Source: Climacium dendroides
Lineage: Eukaryota > Streptophyta > Bryopsida > Hypnales > Climaciaceae
Length of the DNA stretch: 64,000 bases
NCBI GenBank assembly: GCA_950106755.1
Contig: OX467082.1
Span: 17,918,001-17,982,000, forward strand
Direction of reading: 5' to 3'
In this document: positions 12,000 to 23,799 of the stretch, one piece after another
Layout: each line of letters opens with the position of its first letter
How positions within the stretch are numbered: the stretch's first letter is position 1
Program-made: the position numbers and the translations under genes
Notes under the pieces: generated by a model
Databases searched by the model: none
What the model was told of the DNA's origin: nothing
The model's input: only the letters and a program-made list of their open reading frames with translations

Positions 12000-12716
12000 A
12001 ATAGTATATACAAAAGATCCCAAATGTTGTATGATTCTGAATTTTACATGATCAAGTACTTTTTACATCTCAAAGTTCTGGCCCAACAAATTATTAGCAA
12101 TTACCATGCAATTACTATTGTTTCATAGGTGCGTACGTAAATTTGCAAGTTATCGCATCGTTACAATGCACACGATTACTGCAAAGAAGTGACACTATTT
12201 TGTGATTTGTATTAACTATGTGACCTCTATACGTTAATCACAAGTGTGCTAATGACACAAATTATGCACAAAAAAATATTATCTTTGTCGTGCATTTTAT
12301 CTACGTTGAAGTACACAAAAAATTCATGACAATAACATCATTGCTATTTGTATTGGAGTAACCTTTATTAAATGTTATCAATGTTTGAAAAAGTATTGTC
12401 AATGTTAAATTGTTGATCACCCTTCTAATTAGCAATAATCTTTTTCTTAATTAAATTTTTTTCGTTTTGTTTGTTAACTGATTAGTACAATCTAATAAAT
12501 TACAATTTACACCTACATAATTGCACCAAATGTTTGAAATGAATCCATGACTAGACCAACAAAAAACTTAATGGCATAATGATAGATTCACTCTACTAGC
12601 ACTTAGTGAAAATGGAGAGTGGAGAGGTTCTTTTTATACTGAAATTCATTGTTTGTCATGACCACTCAAAGGATATGGGATAACTTAAGGATGAGAAGCT
12701 TGGTTGATCATTCATT
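12000..12716. repeat. Spacer with a partial copy of the 60.4-kb foldback family
   Basis: 12105-12170 (TTGTTTCATAGG..., TTATCGCATCGTTACAATGCA) is similar to one arm of the foldback element at 60290-60604. The remainder is AT-rich, with no gene recognised. Confidence 0.45.
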
Positions 12717-13118
12717 GTCAACTTGAAAACGTAGGAATTGTGTTAAATCCATAATTTCAAACCTCATTTAGGCATAGTAGAATAACTTTTTATGAAAAAC
12801 TTTGAATTAAAAAGAGGTGGTGAATTAATCCATATTTCATCTCCAGAAATCCTTGACATTTCAAGTCTCCAATCAAAAGTTATGGACAAATTTTAGAGAG
12901 GCATTAGAAATTGTCAAAAAAAATTCCCTTCCAACACCTCTTTGAAATTTGTCTATAACTTTTGATTGGAGACTTGAAATGTCAAACGGAGTTTTGGAGA
13001 TGAAATATGACTTAATTTCCCAACTTTTTTTAATTCAAAGTTTAAAAAAAAAAAAACTTCTACTATACTTAAATGAGGTCTGAATTTTTACTTTGAATAC
13101 AATTCCTGCTTTTCAATT
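12717..13118. mobile_element. Foldback (long inverted-repeat) element
   Basis: Two arms of about 180-190 bases face each other around a centre near 12925. The left arm's CATTTCAAGTCTCCAATC (about 12857) is mirrored by GATTGGAGACTTGAAATG (about 12963). The match continues outward through TTTCATCTCCA, ACTTTGAATTAAAA and CCTCATTTA to about 12717 and 13118. There is no coding sequence. The form is that of a non-autonomous foldback MITE. Confidence 0.85.
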
Positions 13119-13480
13119 GACTTAGTACTAAAATTGTAAAAGATATAAAAACGCAATGTTAGTACAATAACTATGCATGGACTTGATGTTGTGTGATTAT
13201 TGCACTAACTTCATATGTCTTAAATTATTACAAATGTTGCACAAAGTTAGTAGCCCATCACTAAACCACTGAAATCATGCATGTTTTGTCAAGCATAGTT
13301 ATCATGCAATTGTAAAACCTCAAACTCAAATATGAATGATATGCCTAAACTGCACTATAATCATGAATGACAATTGTAACAACATTTTCAAATGAATGAA
13401 TGTAACATGAAAACAATGCCCAATGATAATTGTACGATTACTATTGACAATTCATGACAAGGGAACTTTGTAATGCAAGG
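13050..13480 (+). repeat. Dispersed repeat R1, copy 1
   Basis: This stretch is closely similar, in the same orientation, to 42615-43060. Shared phrases include CTTTTCAATTGACTTAGTACT, GATGTTGTGTGATT and AATGAATGTAACATGAAAA. It begins inside the right arm of the foldback element, so arm and repeat probably belong to one family. Confidence 0.8.
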
Positions 13481-14218
13481 CTAACTTATACAAAACTCAA
13501 TGCCAAAAAGCACTTTTGTAGAAAGTAGCTAACTTGTGATGCATTGGAGTATTTTGGTAGGAGATTAGAACTTCTTCACAAAAGTTAAAGAAGTTGGAAA
13601 GCATTTGTAGACATACACCTCCCATATATTTTCAACTTCGTTAAAAACCACCCCATCTAAATTCTTGCGTAAGATGTACATTGGGGTTCACTAGTTTCTT
13701 CATATAGAATCCAAAAACCAACAGGTTTCAACAACAATTAAAGACAATTTAATGGTACGAACCAAACTCGGACAAATTTAATGGTACAAACCAAACTCGG
13801 CAATTTTAGGAGTAAGTTCACTTATCTACCTTTCAACTCCAGCTACAAATCCAGCAGTGTGAAGCTGGCTTGACATTATAAATGCATGAGAACTAAGGTC
13901 ATGCACAAGCTACAACTGTTTACGCTCTCTACTCGAGTATCATACTCTGCAGGCTCTGTTAACGCAAGCTCATGCAGGTAATGGCTTCCACCTGCAACAC
14001 CATTCCTATCCTTCACTCTTCCCGAAGTCTGGGGGAACGGAAGTTGACTCAAAACTCTAGAATACGCTACTTCTACAATAAACGTTACCAGTTCGGCAGA
14101 TGTCACCGGCCCAGAATCCAGCTTGCTAACACTGAATTCTGTTGCATCTCACCCTACATCTATAATAGACACATTGAGCTGTTCTTTCTAAATACTAACT
14201 CAGAAGGACAGGAATGGA
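13481..14218. other. Spacer, no gene recognised
   Basis: Composition becomes less AT-rich from about 13850 toward the methyltransferase gene. The open frames at 13876-14232 overlap on opposite strands and show no domain. A short direct repeat (ggtacgaaccaaactcggacaatt-like) sits at 13754-13803. Confidence 0.35.
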
Positions 14219-14492
14219 TGTTCCTCTCTTGAGGCCAAAGCTTCTAAGTCTGGAGATCAGACAGTCAACAGCATAATATAGCTTACAGCCATGTCAATTG
14301 CCAATGAACGCAAAAAATCACTCCAAATTCCAGGTGAACTACGGCACACAATAAACCCTGAATCATGAATCAGTGTTCCTCTCTTGCAGGCCCAAGCTTT
14401 CAAAGACGGGGGAATCAGGAAGTCACTAGCGTCATATAGCCATATCGATTACTTGGGACCGCCATATATCACTCCGAATTCCAGGATCGAAT
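14219..14492. repeat. Imperfect tandem duplication downstream of the methyltransferase gene
   Basis: A unit running from TGTTCCTCTCTTG to ACTCC(A/G)AATTCCAGG occurs twice, at about 14219-14346 and 14372-14492. It shares AAGCTT, AGTCA(A/C), CATA(A/T)AG and ATCACTCC landmarks. It lies 3' of the minus-strand gene at 14550-15263. Confidence 0.7.
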
Positions 14493-14501
14493 CGATTTTA
14501 C

Positions 14502-14520
14502 CTAAACCCTAAACCCTAAA
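14502..14520. repeat. Interstitial telobox (CCCTAAA)
   Basis: Two and a half plant telomere-type CCTAAA units, just past the 3' end of the methyltransferase gene. Similar short runs occur near 9145 and 19896. They are too short to be telomeric. Confidence 0.7.
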
Positions 14521-14549
14521 AACCATGAAATCATGAAACCGCAAAAGGC

Positions 14550-15263
14550 TCATTTCTTCTTAAGGACATACACCTCGTTCTCCGGCCAACAATACTCGGG
14601 GTGCAACTCCTCCCTCGGAACCTTCACCACCGTAAAATACTCGGGACACATCCTCCAAAAGAGCTCATGCGCTTCCAGCTGCCGGATCTGGTACCCAAGA
14701 ATAATCACCGTCTCCGGCCCGGCCAGCGCACTCATGGTCTCCAGCAACGGCTGCACAATATTCTCCAAGTAGACCACATCGCCCGCAATCACAAAATCCA
14801 ACGGAGGTTTCAGCGCTTCCACCTGTTTCGCATTCCCCCAATACAACTGCGCCACTTTCGCCTTCCCGGCTTTCAGCCCCGCCTTCCCTGCCGACGCGAG
14901 CGTCGTGCTCCCCACGTTCTTCTTGAAATTGCGCTTTAGAGCGGGCATGACAGGGGCGATGTCCGTGAGCGTGCAATTCAAGCCCAGGAGAGCTAACCCT
15001 AATCCAGCCACTCCGACGCCTGTACCCAAGTCCACCCCTTTCTTCCCGGCGAAAGCGAGGGACGGACACACGGAGGGCAAGTTGCGATCCAAGACGTGCT
15101 CCGCCCATTTCACGAGGACGAGGGAAGAAGGCCACACGGAGGTGCCGACGTACATGGAGCCATTGTCTTGCTCGAAGTGCAAAGTCTCGCCGGCCACTGT
15201 CAAATCCACCACGGGATACGCCGAGAATTTCATCGCTGCAAGGCTTGCGCAAGAATGCTTCAA
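14550..15263 (-). CDS. METTL21-type (Methyltransf_16) protein methyltransferase
   Basis: A single uninterrupted frame of 237 codons. The Rossmann-fold S-adenosylmethionine motif I reads VDLGTGVGVAGL at residues 77-88, and an acidic residue follows the second strand (TDIAPVM, D101). Ahead of motif I, SVWPSSLVLVKW (residues 42-53) matches the WPS/A-x-L-x-L motif typical of the METTL21/EEF1AKMT group. DFVIAGDVVY (156-165) is the post-II motif that positions the substrate lysine, and ETVIILGYQIR (184-194) is the following strand. The length suits the family (about 210-260 residues). Members methylate lysines on non-histone proteins such as chaperones and elongation factors; the substrate here is unknown. 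The second methionine (residue 11) is an alternative start, since homology-like sequence begins after it. Codons are much more GC-rich than the flanks. Confidence 0.9.
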   Translation of the reverse strand: MKHSCASLAAMKFSAYPVVDLTVAGETLHFEQDNGSMYVGTSVWPSSLVLVKWAEHVLDRNLPSVCPSLAFAGKKGVDLGTGVGVAGLGLALLGLNCTLTDIAPVMPALKRNFKKNVGSTTLASAGKAGLKAGKAKVAQLYWGNAKQVEALKPPLDFVIAGDVVYLENIVQPLLETMSALAGPETVIILGYQIRQLEAHELFWRMCPEYFTVVKVPREELHPEYCWPENEVYVLKKK

Positions 15264-15333
15264 GATCTACACGGCAGGGTGCTCTCTTGCGAGAGCTGCG
15301 GGTGCACAGCTCATGCTGGCACGATAACAACAC

Positions 15334-17279
15334 TCAAGCCCAGCGAACTCCTCCGTCTGCCTTTGTTATATCACTTTCCATAATATCACATCCTCTCTAA
15401 TTTCATCAAATCGTGTAAAATGGACGTAATGTATGTGGTATGTGGTATCATTGCACATATTTAGACTTATTGGATTAAAAAAATGGGTTGTAAAAGAATT
15501 GTAAATTAGGAAAATTTTCACATGTATTTTAGTCAACTTGTTATTGAAAAAAATAGATACATTATTGGTGGTCAAAATAAAAATATATTATAACTATTTA
15601 TTGTGCATATATATGGTATTGAGACCTTAATTCCTAATGACTTATGGAATCAATATTAAACAAAATTTAAATCTATATCTTCTACAACTTCTCTTTGACA
15701 ATTCACTAAAATATACTATCTATATTTTAAAATAGCAATTTTTCCATACAATCATATTCAAAAATACTTCTAGTTTTCTATGCATTTAGTTTAGTGCCCC
15801 AAAATGATTTGAGCAGCAACCAGGTTGCATGGGCATCAAAGGGAGTGGTATGTAATAACTTTTCATCAATTAGTTTAGTAAATTAGAGTGATTAGTTTAG
15901 ACTTGTAGGTAATTTCTTGGATGATATGTACCAAGTCACCATTCAAGCAATTGCCAATTTTCTTGGTCTAAAAAAACAAAAAATACAATTCCTCTAATTT
16001 GTATAACTAAAAAAAACTATTCATTGAATTTTGAGAATATACTATCTCTTTCCAATTGCCCTCAAGAACAATCAATCAAGCTAAATAATAATATCTAGTT
16101 GCCCATAGAAGAAAATTCTCAATCTTGTACAAAATTGTATACACAAAACAACACAAAATTACATCTTTTGATTTTAATCTTTGATACTATCACTAATTTT
16201 TATTCATATTTGGAGTACCAAAGAAAGACGGATCTCATTGTACTAGTTACAATTTTCTCATTGCAACCATTGGAAAAAAGACAAATCATGTTAAAAGAAA
16301 ATAAAAAGAACTCTATTTATATGATTAGTGTTAATGAAGAATCTATTGGAGCTAGTTCTACTATCTAAACCATGTAAGATAAATAGTGGTAGCGGTAGGA
16401 TTTGATAGATGGAAGTTCAAAGTGACCATATGCTAGTATCAAACATTGGAAAGATACCATCAATAATAATTGGCTTCTTCAATGCAAATCTTGAATCATT
16501 GCCATGTTTCCATGTCTTCATAGCATCCAACCAATTGAAAGCCTGGTTTGTAGAGGATTAACTTAACGCACTTCAAATTCACTAGGCAAGCAAGTGTCTT
16601 GAGAAAGCAATTTATATTTGTCACACTCCTGACATTGGGTATGAAGTATATATATCTGCGTTATTACAAATCAATTTGGCCACATTTTGCCAACCCTGTA
16701 TATTCTAAAAAATCCATGAACCTCTTATGTATGGGCATGGGAACTACCACCATTAGCTCTTTGTCAAGTGAGGCTTCACCTATTTGATTTTACAACAATG
16801 AGCCATGAGAAGTAATTTTTAAATATAAAGCTAAACATTTTTCAAGCATCATTCATGCAATGGGGACTATGATAAATAGTTCATGTCTCATTGCATCGAT
16901 AGGGACCAATCATACACCTTAGTGAGACCAAGCCTATTTGTTTCAAAACTTGGAAGAATTGAATTAACACATTTAATTACTTGTACATTCTTGATGATTG
17001 TGGAATAATTTCCATCTTGTGGAAACACAATAGGACATCATTGACATGATTGACGAGAAAGATGTTTTTGTAAAATCAGATTGTATAAAAACTTGTAGAC
17101 AAAATCATAATAAAAATCTTCGACATGATTAATTAGAGGTCTCTTTATCATCATAATAATGAATGATAAACCTGTTCGGAGTAGTTTGACTAGCCATGCT
17201 TCATGGATGCGAGTAGTGAGGGTGCTCCTTTTAAGGAGAATAAACAAAGGGAGTCCTCATGAATTATGGAGAAGATTCT
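15334..17279. other. AT-rich spacer, no gene recognised
   Basis: About 1.9 kb of AT-rich sequence. The frame at 16099-16368 (89 codons) has ordinary composition but no recognisable motif and no match elsewhere in the window. It may be chance or a relic. Confidence 0.4.
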
Positions 17280-19346
17280 TCATGACATCATCTTAAATCC
17301 CTGAAAGACTTCAATTTTACTGAAAAGCTCTGATATTGATTATCTCAACTAGCAAAGATCGCAATTGCCCACTGGAGTATCTGGATTATACCTGCTCAAG
17401 AGCAAACAAAGAAGCTTGAATAAGGCTCAACTTCGCCACCAAATCATCCCGGGAACGCTTCAGAGAAGTGCTCTTATTTTGAGTATCCATCAATTCCGTC
17501 AGCACCTTTTGATGCTCCAAGCTAACCTAGCACAGACATGGGATTCATGTTCTTCCAGTTTAGCATGTTTGCGAGTTCTCCGCATCAAGACATTAGAGGA
17601 GAAATTTGCTTGAAATGGACCCCCAACAAGACTTTCCCAATATTTTTCTCACTAATCATCTTAGTAGTGCCACTATTTCTCTCAACCATTTTCTTCTCAA
17701 CAATGTCACTTTTCACTCAATAATGATGCATATTCACTCGAACAACAGCACCACTGTTACATATCACGGAATTATCTTGTGAAGGTTTGGCATATGTACA
17801 ACTTGGCACCATTTTGCACGTCAACTTCTAACGAGGGAAACTACTCAGGGTCCAAAATCCCTCATATTCTCTATACTATCAACGTGAAAGGGAGTGCGCA
17901 ATCACAACGAGGAGCTCTACTCGATTGAACAGGAGGAAAATCTGCAATAAGAAAGCATTATAAAGGTGTTAAGCAAGTGTTACCTTTCGAATCCTTTCGT
18001 CTAATTCACCTTCCTTGTCTCGAAGCTGAACTAGGACATCTTCAGTTTCGGCGATCTCTTTGTCCATTATCTGCATGAGGTAATGGCGATGTCTCAGTTG
18101 TGAACGAAACAGAAACACACAGCATACAAGGCCTGCCAAAAGTGGAATATAGCAGAAATAATATTGATTTTTGGCAATTCCCGTCCCTCACGTCCTTAGA
18201 GACGCAGGTCTCCAGCACATCTTCATGGAGGAGTTGGCACTACCAGAGCACTGGGGAATAAAATAGCTCGTCTTTAGGATTCCAGGTTTCGCCAGTAGTG
18301 GGTGCACCTCCGTTGCAAGGTGCAAAGGTCAGGCTTGCTTTCCATAATTAGGGAACCCACACATATTCAACTCACAAGGGGGAGTCTCCCTGGCCGAATG
18401 CAAATTCAACTCTAGATTATAAGCTGCAGGACACGAGGTTTCTGCTTTGGGGGCAAGGTGCACAAAATTCTAAATTGAAGACTATAAACTGGGCACTGAG
18501 TTTACATCCTGGCGTCGAGCTCAAAGGTAGAAGTAATAGCGTATCTTACCTCTTTTAATTGTGTGGACTCGTGGAGCTCGCTTTCCAGAATGTGGCAGCG
18601 TGTCTGAGCCTGAAGAAACCCATTACAGAACCCAACTTTGTCTGCATCTGCTTTCTCTAACGTTTGTTGCAACGAGAGAATGTTGGTAATCACATTCTGG
18701 AGTGATAAGTTCAAGGTTTGTGACGATATCTTTTGCCTGCAATAAGGGCACGGTGCTGGCCCAACAGGTCCTCCAAAACGTGCTTTCTTCTCGTGGATTG
18801 ACATATGCCTTGACACACACTGCGCAACTAAGTGATCGCACCAATAAGACAATGCTATGAATGATCGCCGATTCCAGTTAGGAGAAGCTAAGGAGCAAAA
18901 AAACTGACGAAACTCAACACAATATTCTGTGACTCTGCAAAGTATTCATCCATCACAACTAACCAGGGATTTGATCGAGCATCAGATTCTGCTATAAACA
19001 TTTTGTAGCATAACATTCAAGTCCAGTTTGGGCACAAGAGTCTCACCTTCACCAATTCCATACATTCAGATGTACTTGAAAACATGTATTACCATTTCTA
19101 ACTCATGGTCCAAACATCTACATGGAATAGCGGCTGCAATACTAAATCACAGTCTAATGAACATAGAAGTACCATAGCGCAGAATGTATGGCCGCAGGGG
19201 GAGAGCAGAATGGGCGAAAAGTCTGGTGACTTCATAAGCTCAAAACAAATCGGACATGTATTGCTCTCAATTTGATCTGCAATAGAGCTGTCAAGCCCAG
19301 AATTCGCAATGTCAGCCTCACCATTAAGACTGAGATCACATAACAT
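17280..19346 (-). CDS. RING-finger/coiled-coil protein, five exons (probable E3 ubiquitin ligase)
   Basis: Exons on the minus strand are 19346-19173, 18819-18550, 18070-17984, 17526-17392 and 17300-17280. All are phase 0 with GT...AG borders and give 228 residues. The first two exons together build a perfect C3HC4 RING: C31-x2-C34, C51-x-H53-x2-C56-x2-C59, C82-x2-C85. An intron falls exactly between M58 and C59, which is strong support for the splice. After the RING the protein is Leu/Glu/Lys/Gln-rich and heptad-like (residues about 90-225), so probably a coiled coil for dimerisation. This is a TRIM-like layout without a visible B-box. RING proteins of this kind transfer ubiquitin from an E2; the substrate is unknown. 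The start at 19346 is the least certain point, because further exons may lie upstream. An exon-like frame with a strong AAG|GTATGT donor ends near 19472. The last exon is only 21 bases and is also tentative. Confidence 0.78.
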
Positions 19347-19974
19347 AACAAACCACTCTATCGAAATCTATCTCGCCTTCATGCAAAAAAATTATGCATT
19401 CCAATTCAGTAGACTTGATTTCTTTAAGCGCCAAATTGCACAGGACTTCGGCGAAAAACGCTACATACCTTGTGATTGTATTTATGGTGGACGCATGAGG
19501 CCACATGGACGCAAAGGCATGCCTCTCCATGCCTCTCAACTTGTTCCTCTAATTCATCACAATGGGAGGAATACAAGTCTCTGTTTTGTCATCCGCATTA
19601 GCAGTATGACATTGGCAAATTTCTCACTGCACCCAAATTCCATGGTAGTATCAACTTCTTGAGAAAATATTCACAACAGACGATATCATACCCCACTTCT
19701 ACCACAAATGGAGACTCATCATCCCACGAGTCCTGTGACCACTTTCACATGAAGTAGGCGGAGATGAAAACTGGATCCATTTAGGGTTACGAACGTGGAT
19801 TGACCTTTGGCAAGGATGCAGGCACTCTAACCGTTGCCATGTCCAGGTCAAGACCAGGACATGAACAGATTCATACTTGTATCTGTCTCTCTCTCTCCTA
19901 AACCCTAAATACCTGTAACCCGTAAAGGACCAAGGACTCACGGTTTGAAAGGACCGATTAGGATGATGATATTA
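19347..19974. other. Region upstream of the RING gene, possible extra exons
   Basis: On the minus strand, 19560-19473 reads as an open stretch (DELEEQVERHGEA...) ending in a consensus GTATGT donor. It could be an upstream exon of the RING gene, but I could not join it in phase. A telobox-like CCTAAACCCTAAA lies near 19898-19910. Confidence 0.3.
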
Positions 19975-20125
19975 AGAAAAATATAATTCAGACAGGGCGA
20001 ATTTTCCATCATCGAAATCAACGAAGACCCATTGCATGTGCTGGTCGAAAAAGTAAATAAAATTGGACAAAAAAGTTCCCCCATTTGACCTACTCAAAAC
20101 TTTTTTTCAAAACACGAGGCCCAAT
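19975..20125 (+). repeat. Fragment related to the Stowaway-like element at 53148-53386
   Basis: The phrases CATTGCATGTG and TTTGACCTACTCAAAA, with their spacing and the flanking 'atcaatgaaga', also occur at 53265-53330. Only an inner-to-right part of the element is present, starting near 'aattcagacaggg'. Confidence 0.6.
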
Positions 20126-20349
20126 TCCAATTTAGGCCTCTCGATTCTCCAGGGCTGAATATATACACCTTCGCATGTGCCCATAAACCCTAATTCAAGC
20201 CCAACGGTTCCGAGTACAACATCAATTGGAGGGGATCTCATTTGCAGCGACAGTGCAGGTAGCAAACCTGATAGAGATATTGAACCTTACACTCAGACGG
20301 GGTACATCTCTTTGATGTTTGAATTAGCAGTGGACCGGCAGGTGCGCAG

Positions 20350-20830
20350 GATATGGTGAGCTCCACTATGATTCCGGTTGCACCCATTGTAGCCCCTTGC
20401 ACGATCTGAATCACCATTTTCTCTGCAATCAATGCTTGAGCTTTTGCAAGCCAGGAGTCAGTCAAATCGTACTAGTAAAGATTAAATTGAGTGTAACTTG
20501 TGATTCATTCTTGCTCCAAACACACGATCAAAGACAGAACTAGAGTGAGGAGAACTGAGAATATGGAATTTACCAGCAATCCGTAGAAGGAAGACAACTC
20601 TCAAATGTTCCATATCTCCTGCAAGTCCGGCTGTGGTACTCAATTTGCTCGGAACTATTTCCTGAGAAAAGGAGTGCAGTGCATGTTGGCATACGTACCT
20701 GCGCTGCATAAACTGAGAGTCGACATACAGTCACTCCCTGAAATAATCCTCTGAAAAGAAACCGGCACATTCCTGGATGGCCTCTTAATCACCTCATCTT
20801 TGAATTCTTCAGCGAAGAGAGGCCATCTTG
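20350..20830 (-). pseudogene. Exon-like fragments of an unrecognised gene
   Basis: Three exon-like stretches occur on the minus strand. 20770-20701 ends GCGCAG|GTACGT. 20666-20573 follows a TTTTCTCAG acceptor, encodes GLAGDMEHLRVVFLLRIAG and ends at a GTAAAT donor. 20465-20350 encodes DSWLAKAQALIAEKM followed by an apolar GATMGATGIIVELTIS. The apolar stretch could be a membrane segment. I could not make the splice phases agree between the second and third, so this may be a pseudogene or a gene whose borders I misread. I do not recognise the family. Confidence 0.35.
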
Positions 20831-22165
20831 TAGCTGAGGTAAGGTAAAACAGCCCATTGTGGTCGGAATGTCAATTAAGCAGATCATCTAATAGGGCATA
20901 TGAGACCCCCGTAATCCTTTGTTATGATGCTTTTTGTGCTAGCATGAGATAGTCTGCTCAAGAATGAACAACGCATTATTGGCAATGACTTACATTGTTG
21001 CAAAGTCCTTTGGTTCAAAGCCAATACATGTATGTGTGCTATTTTGCTCTAACTCTTTCTAATTTGGGCCATTTTAAATGATTTCAAGCTAAAAATGGCC
21101 CAGAAACAAGTAGGAAACAAACAAAAATGATTGATTGGAAAAAGTCTCTTTAAATTTCTTCTTGGCCTTCAGGGTTGGGTACCTCTAAGACCTTCTCAAA
21201 AAATACTCCCCTTAGGTCCAAAAAGTCACTATCCACTTCAGCTATGTAGATTTCTAACAAGGGTTTTTATACATTGAAAAAAAATGATGGACTACACCCA
21301 AAGTCCTATTTGGTGTAAACTAGGTACCATAGCTATCTTCCAATCAAAACACTCCATGTTTTGGGATTCCAATCCAAAGTTTTTGGGTATAAATAGTCCT
21401 TTATAAGGTATGAGCATCTATAGTACTATTTATTGATTAGTATCTAAATAGAGACCAAAAATGTTTCAAGTAGGAAGAAGAAGATTAACTTTGGTGTGAA
21501 AGACCAACGTGGATGAAACATTTGTTACAAATGGCTCAACTATTTAAGCCTTATGGACCTAAATGGCAAATTCCATCTTTGATTCAAAGGAGGCACAATA
21601 TACCATTAGTAGAGGAAGTAATTGAGAGAAGTCATTGAACAAGTGTCATATTGTATATTTATCATTTTATTGCTCTTTAGATCCTTTTCAATATAATGTA
21701 CTTGATACATGGGTGCATTGAAAAGCTAGTTGAAGAGGTTGAGGACAACTTTGCATTAGGGCCTATGTTCAATTCCAATTTACAAATACAAGGCCACCTC
21801 AAATTAGGCTCACGTTGAAAAATTGGGTGATGGATACATAGCCAACCAATTTTTAATACTTGAATGAGTCCAATTTTTTGGGTGCCAAAATACTAAAACA
21901 TAAATGACGATGTGATATGAAAGTGAATTAGTCCAACTTTGAATATAAAGCCTTTAAATCTGATTGATGGCTCCATTAAACAATCTAGACAATATTTTGA
22001 TGGTTTTGAAATGGGGCCAACAATTGGACTCTAATATAAAGTGGCTGTGAGAATACAAATAAATGTGGAACTCCAAATAAGTAGGCTCGTAATTTGTTGA
22101 GTCAGTTTTACTCTTGGGAAGCACAACTGCCGCACGCCTAGGTCAATTTCAACCTTTGTGTCGAG
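20831..22165. other. Spacer upstream of plastid L3 gene
   Basis: No supported gene. It is AT-rich until about 22090, after which GC content rises sharply toward the L3 first exon. I see no repeats shared with other parts of the window. Confidence 0.4.
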
Positions 22166-22437
22166 ATGGTTAAATTATTTACAAAACTGACCCAGAAGTA
22201 CTGCAGGGTAGACCTACTTACGGATGGTGATGCTAGTATATACCGGGCCGGTATTCCTTCAGCTCACGTTCCCAATCCAGAAACTCTGAACGCTCACAAC
22301 GCACTATCCTATCCACAGGCAGGCTTCTCCCCTTTCCTCGACAACAACGATGTCTCTCCGCGCCTCTGCTGCATTGTAGCTCCAATTCGAGCTCCAAGGA
22401 ATCCCATTCCTCCCTCTGTTGCCTCGCGACCTTCCCC

Positions 22438-23793
22438 ATGGCGGCCGCGGCGTCCATTTCCGCTGTCTCTGCGAGTTTCACGACCTTGTCGCTCCAGCAC
22501 AAGGCCCAGCAACCGAGCTCAACTTCATTCGTCGCACTGCCTTCTTTCCATGGCCTCAAGGCCACCGCGCTTTCCGACGCCTCCCTCCACGCTCGCGTCG
22601 CTTCGCAATGCATGACTGCGTCGTCTTCCTCGTCGTCTTCCCGAGGGGTTGTGACGATGGGGCCTCTGGAAGCAGGGGTGGGCATGATGGGCACCAAGAT
22701 GGGCATGATGACCGTATTCACTTCGGATGGGAAAGCAGTGCCCTGCACTGTGGTGGGATTCCACGAAGGAAACATTGTCACGCAGGTGAAGACGGACGCC
22801 ACTGATAGTTACACTGCCGTGCAAGTCGGGTACCGAAGGGTGCGCGACCGCAAGCTGACGAAACCTGAGCTCGGGCATCTCACTAAGGTGGGCGCCATTC
22901 CTATGCGCCATTTGCAGGAGTTTCGGGTGGTGTCGGCGGAAGGGTATGAGCCGAACCAGAGGCTGGAACTTGAGGAAATCTTCAAGGAAGGCGACTTGAT
23001 TGACGTCGTGGGAAACAGCATTGGAAAGGGTTTCCAGGGTTAGTCAATTGCATCATCTCTCCCTCCCTTTCTCCTATTCTTCATCGAATTTTGCCGTTCA
23101 GTAAATGCATTCACAGTTATCCGGGTTCGCATTCTTGAGGCAAGGCATGGTTGCCATGGATTTTGGAATTCACGGCAATGCCGTGACGGTCTTTCTTTCT
23201 TCTGGCTTCAAATTGTATCCTCCAATTTTGAAACCCTAGGGTTGGAAACCTACTCCTAGCTGTTGTGAGTGATTTTTGGGAGGTCACGAGAGGAATTGCA
23301 TCTAGATGGAAGCATTTTCTTGAGTATGAGAGAATCTACGTTTCTTACAAGTCATACGTTGGAATGACACTGGCATTTTAAATAGATGACTGTGCAACCC
23401 CCGTGACAGGGACTTTCTCTCGAATGGTATCCCTCCCTTAAGCCCTTGGCTTGGCAAGTGTGGTTTGTGCATTCGTCGGTAAGATTTTAATTGCAATGTG
23501 CAGGTGGTATTAAGAGATGGAACTTCGCGAGAGGGCAGATGACCCACGGTTCCAAATCCAAGAGGCAACTGGGATCCATTGGAGCTGGAACAACACCTGG
23601 ACGTGTGTACCCGGGAAAGAAGATGCCGGGGCAAATGGGAGGTGGCAGGACCAAGATTCGGAAGCTGGAGATTGTGAAGGTGGATACGGAGCTTCGTGCT
23701 CTTTTGATTAGAGGGGCTGTTCCAGGGAAGCCGGGCAACTTGCTCAGGATAACACCCGCGAAGATTGTTGGCAAGAATATCCCCAAGAATTAG
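22438..23793 (+). CDS. RPL3 (plastid): Plastid 50S ribosomal protein L3 (nuclear-encoded)
   Basis: Two exons, 22438-23038 and 23504-23793, joined at G|GT in phase 1, give 296 residues. The donor is CAGG|GTTAGT and the acceptor TGTGCAG|GT. Residues 1-70 are rich in Ala/Ser with few acids, a chloroplast transit peptide. Bacterial-type uL3 begins at about 80 ([15 protein letters not shown]). The invariant uL3 loop spans the splice and second exon: [17 protein letters not shown], then [12 protein letters not shown] and [24 protein letters not shown] (about 209-247). The C-terminus [17 protein letters not shown] closely matches land-plant plastid L3. uL3 binds 23S rRNA near the peptidyl-transferase centre and is an early assembly protein of the large subunit. 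The start was chosen because it opens the transit peptide and no upstream in-frame Met fits. The GC-rich first exon contrasts with the AT-rich flanks. Confidence 0.97.
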
Positions 23794-23799
23794 GTCTTG

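Noticed and set aside
14601..15383. Plus-strand frames of 95-140 codons opposite the methyltransferase
   Set aside because: Antisense of a GC-rich coding region, rich in Arg/Pro/His and without domains.
16430..17200. Possible copia-type polymerase remnants
   Set aside because: No YVDD-like motif or other ordered polymerase motifs, and too many stops to judge.
22166..22911. Several long frames overlapping the L3 first exon on both strands
   Set aside because: These are shadows of a GC-rich exon. Only the frame starting at 22438 matches ribosomal protein L3.
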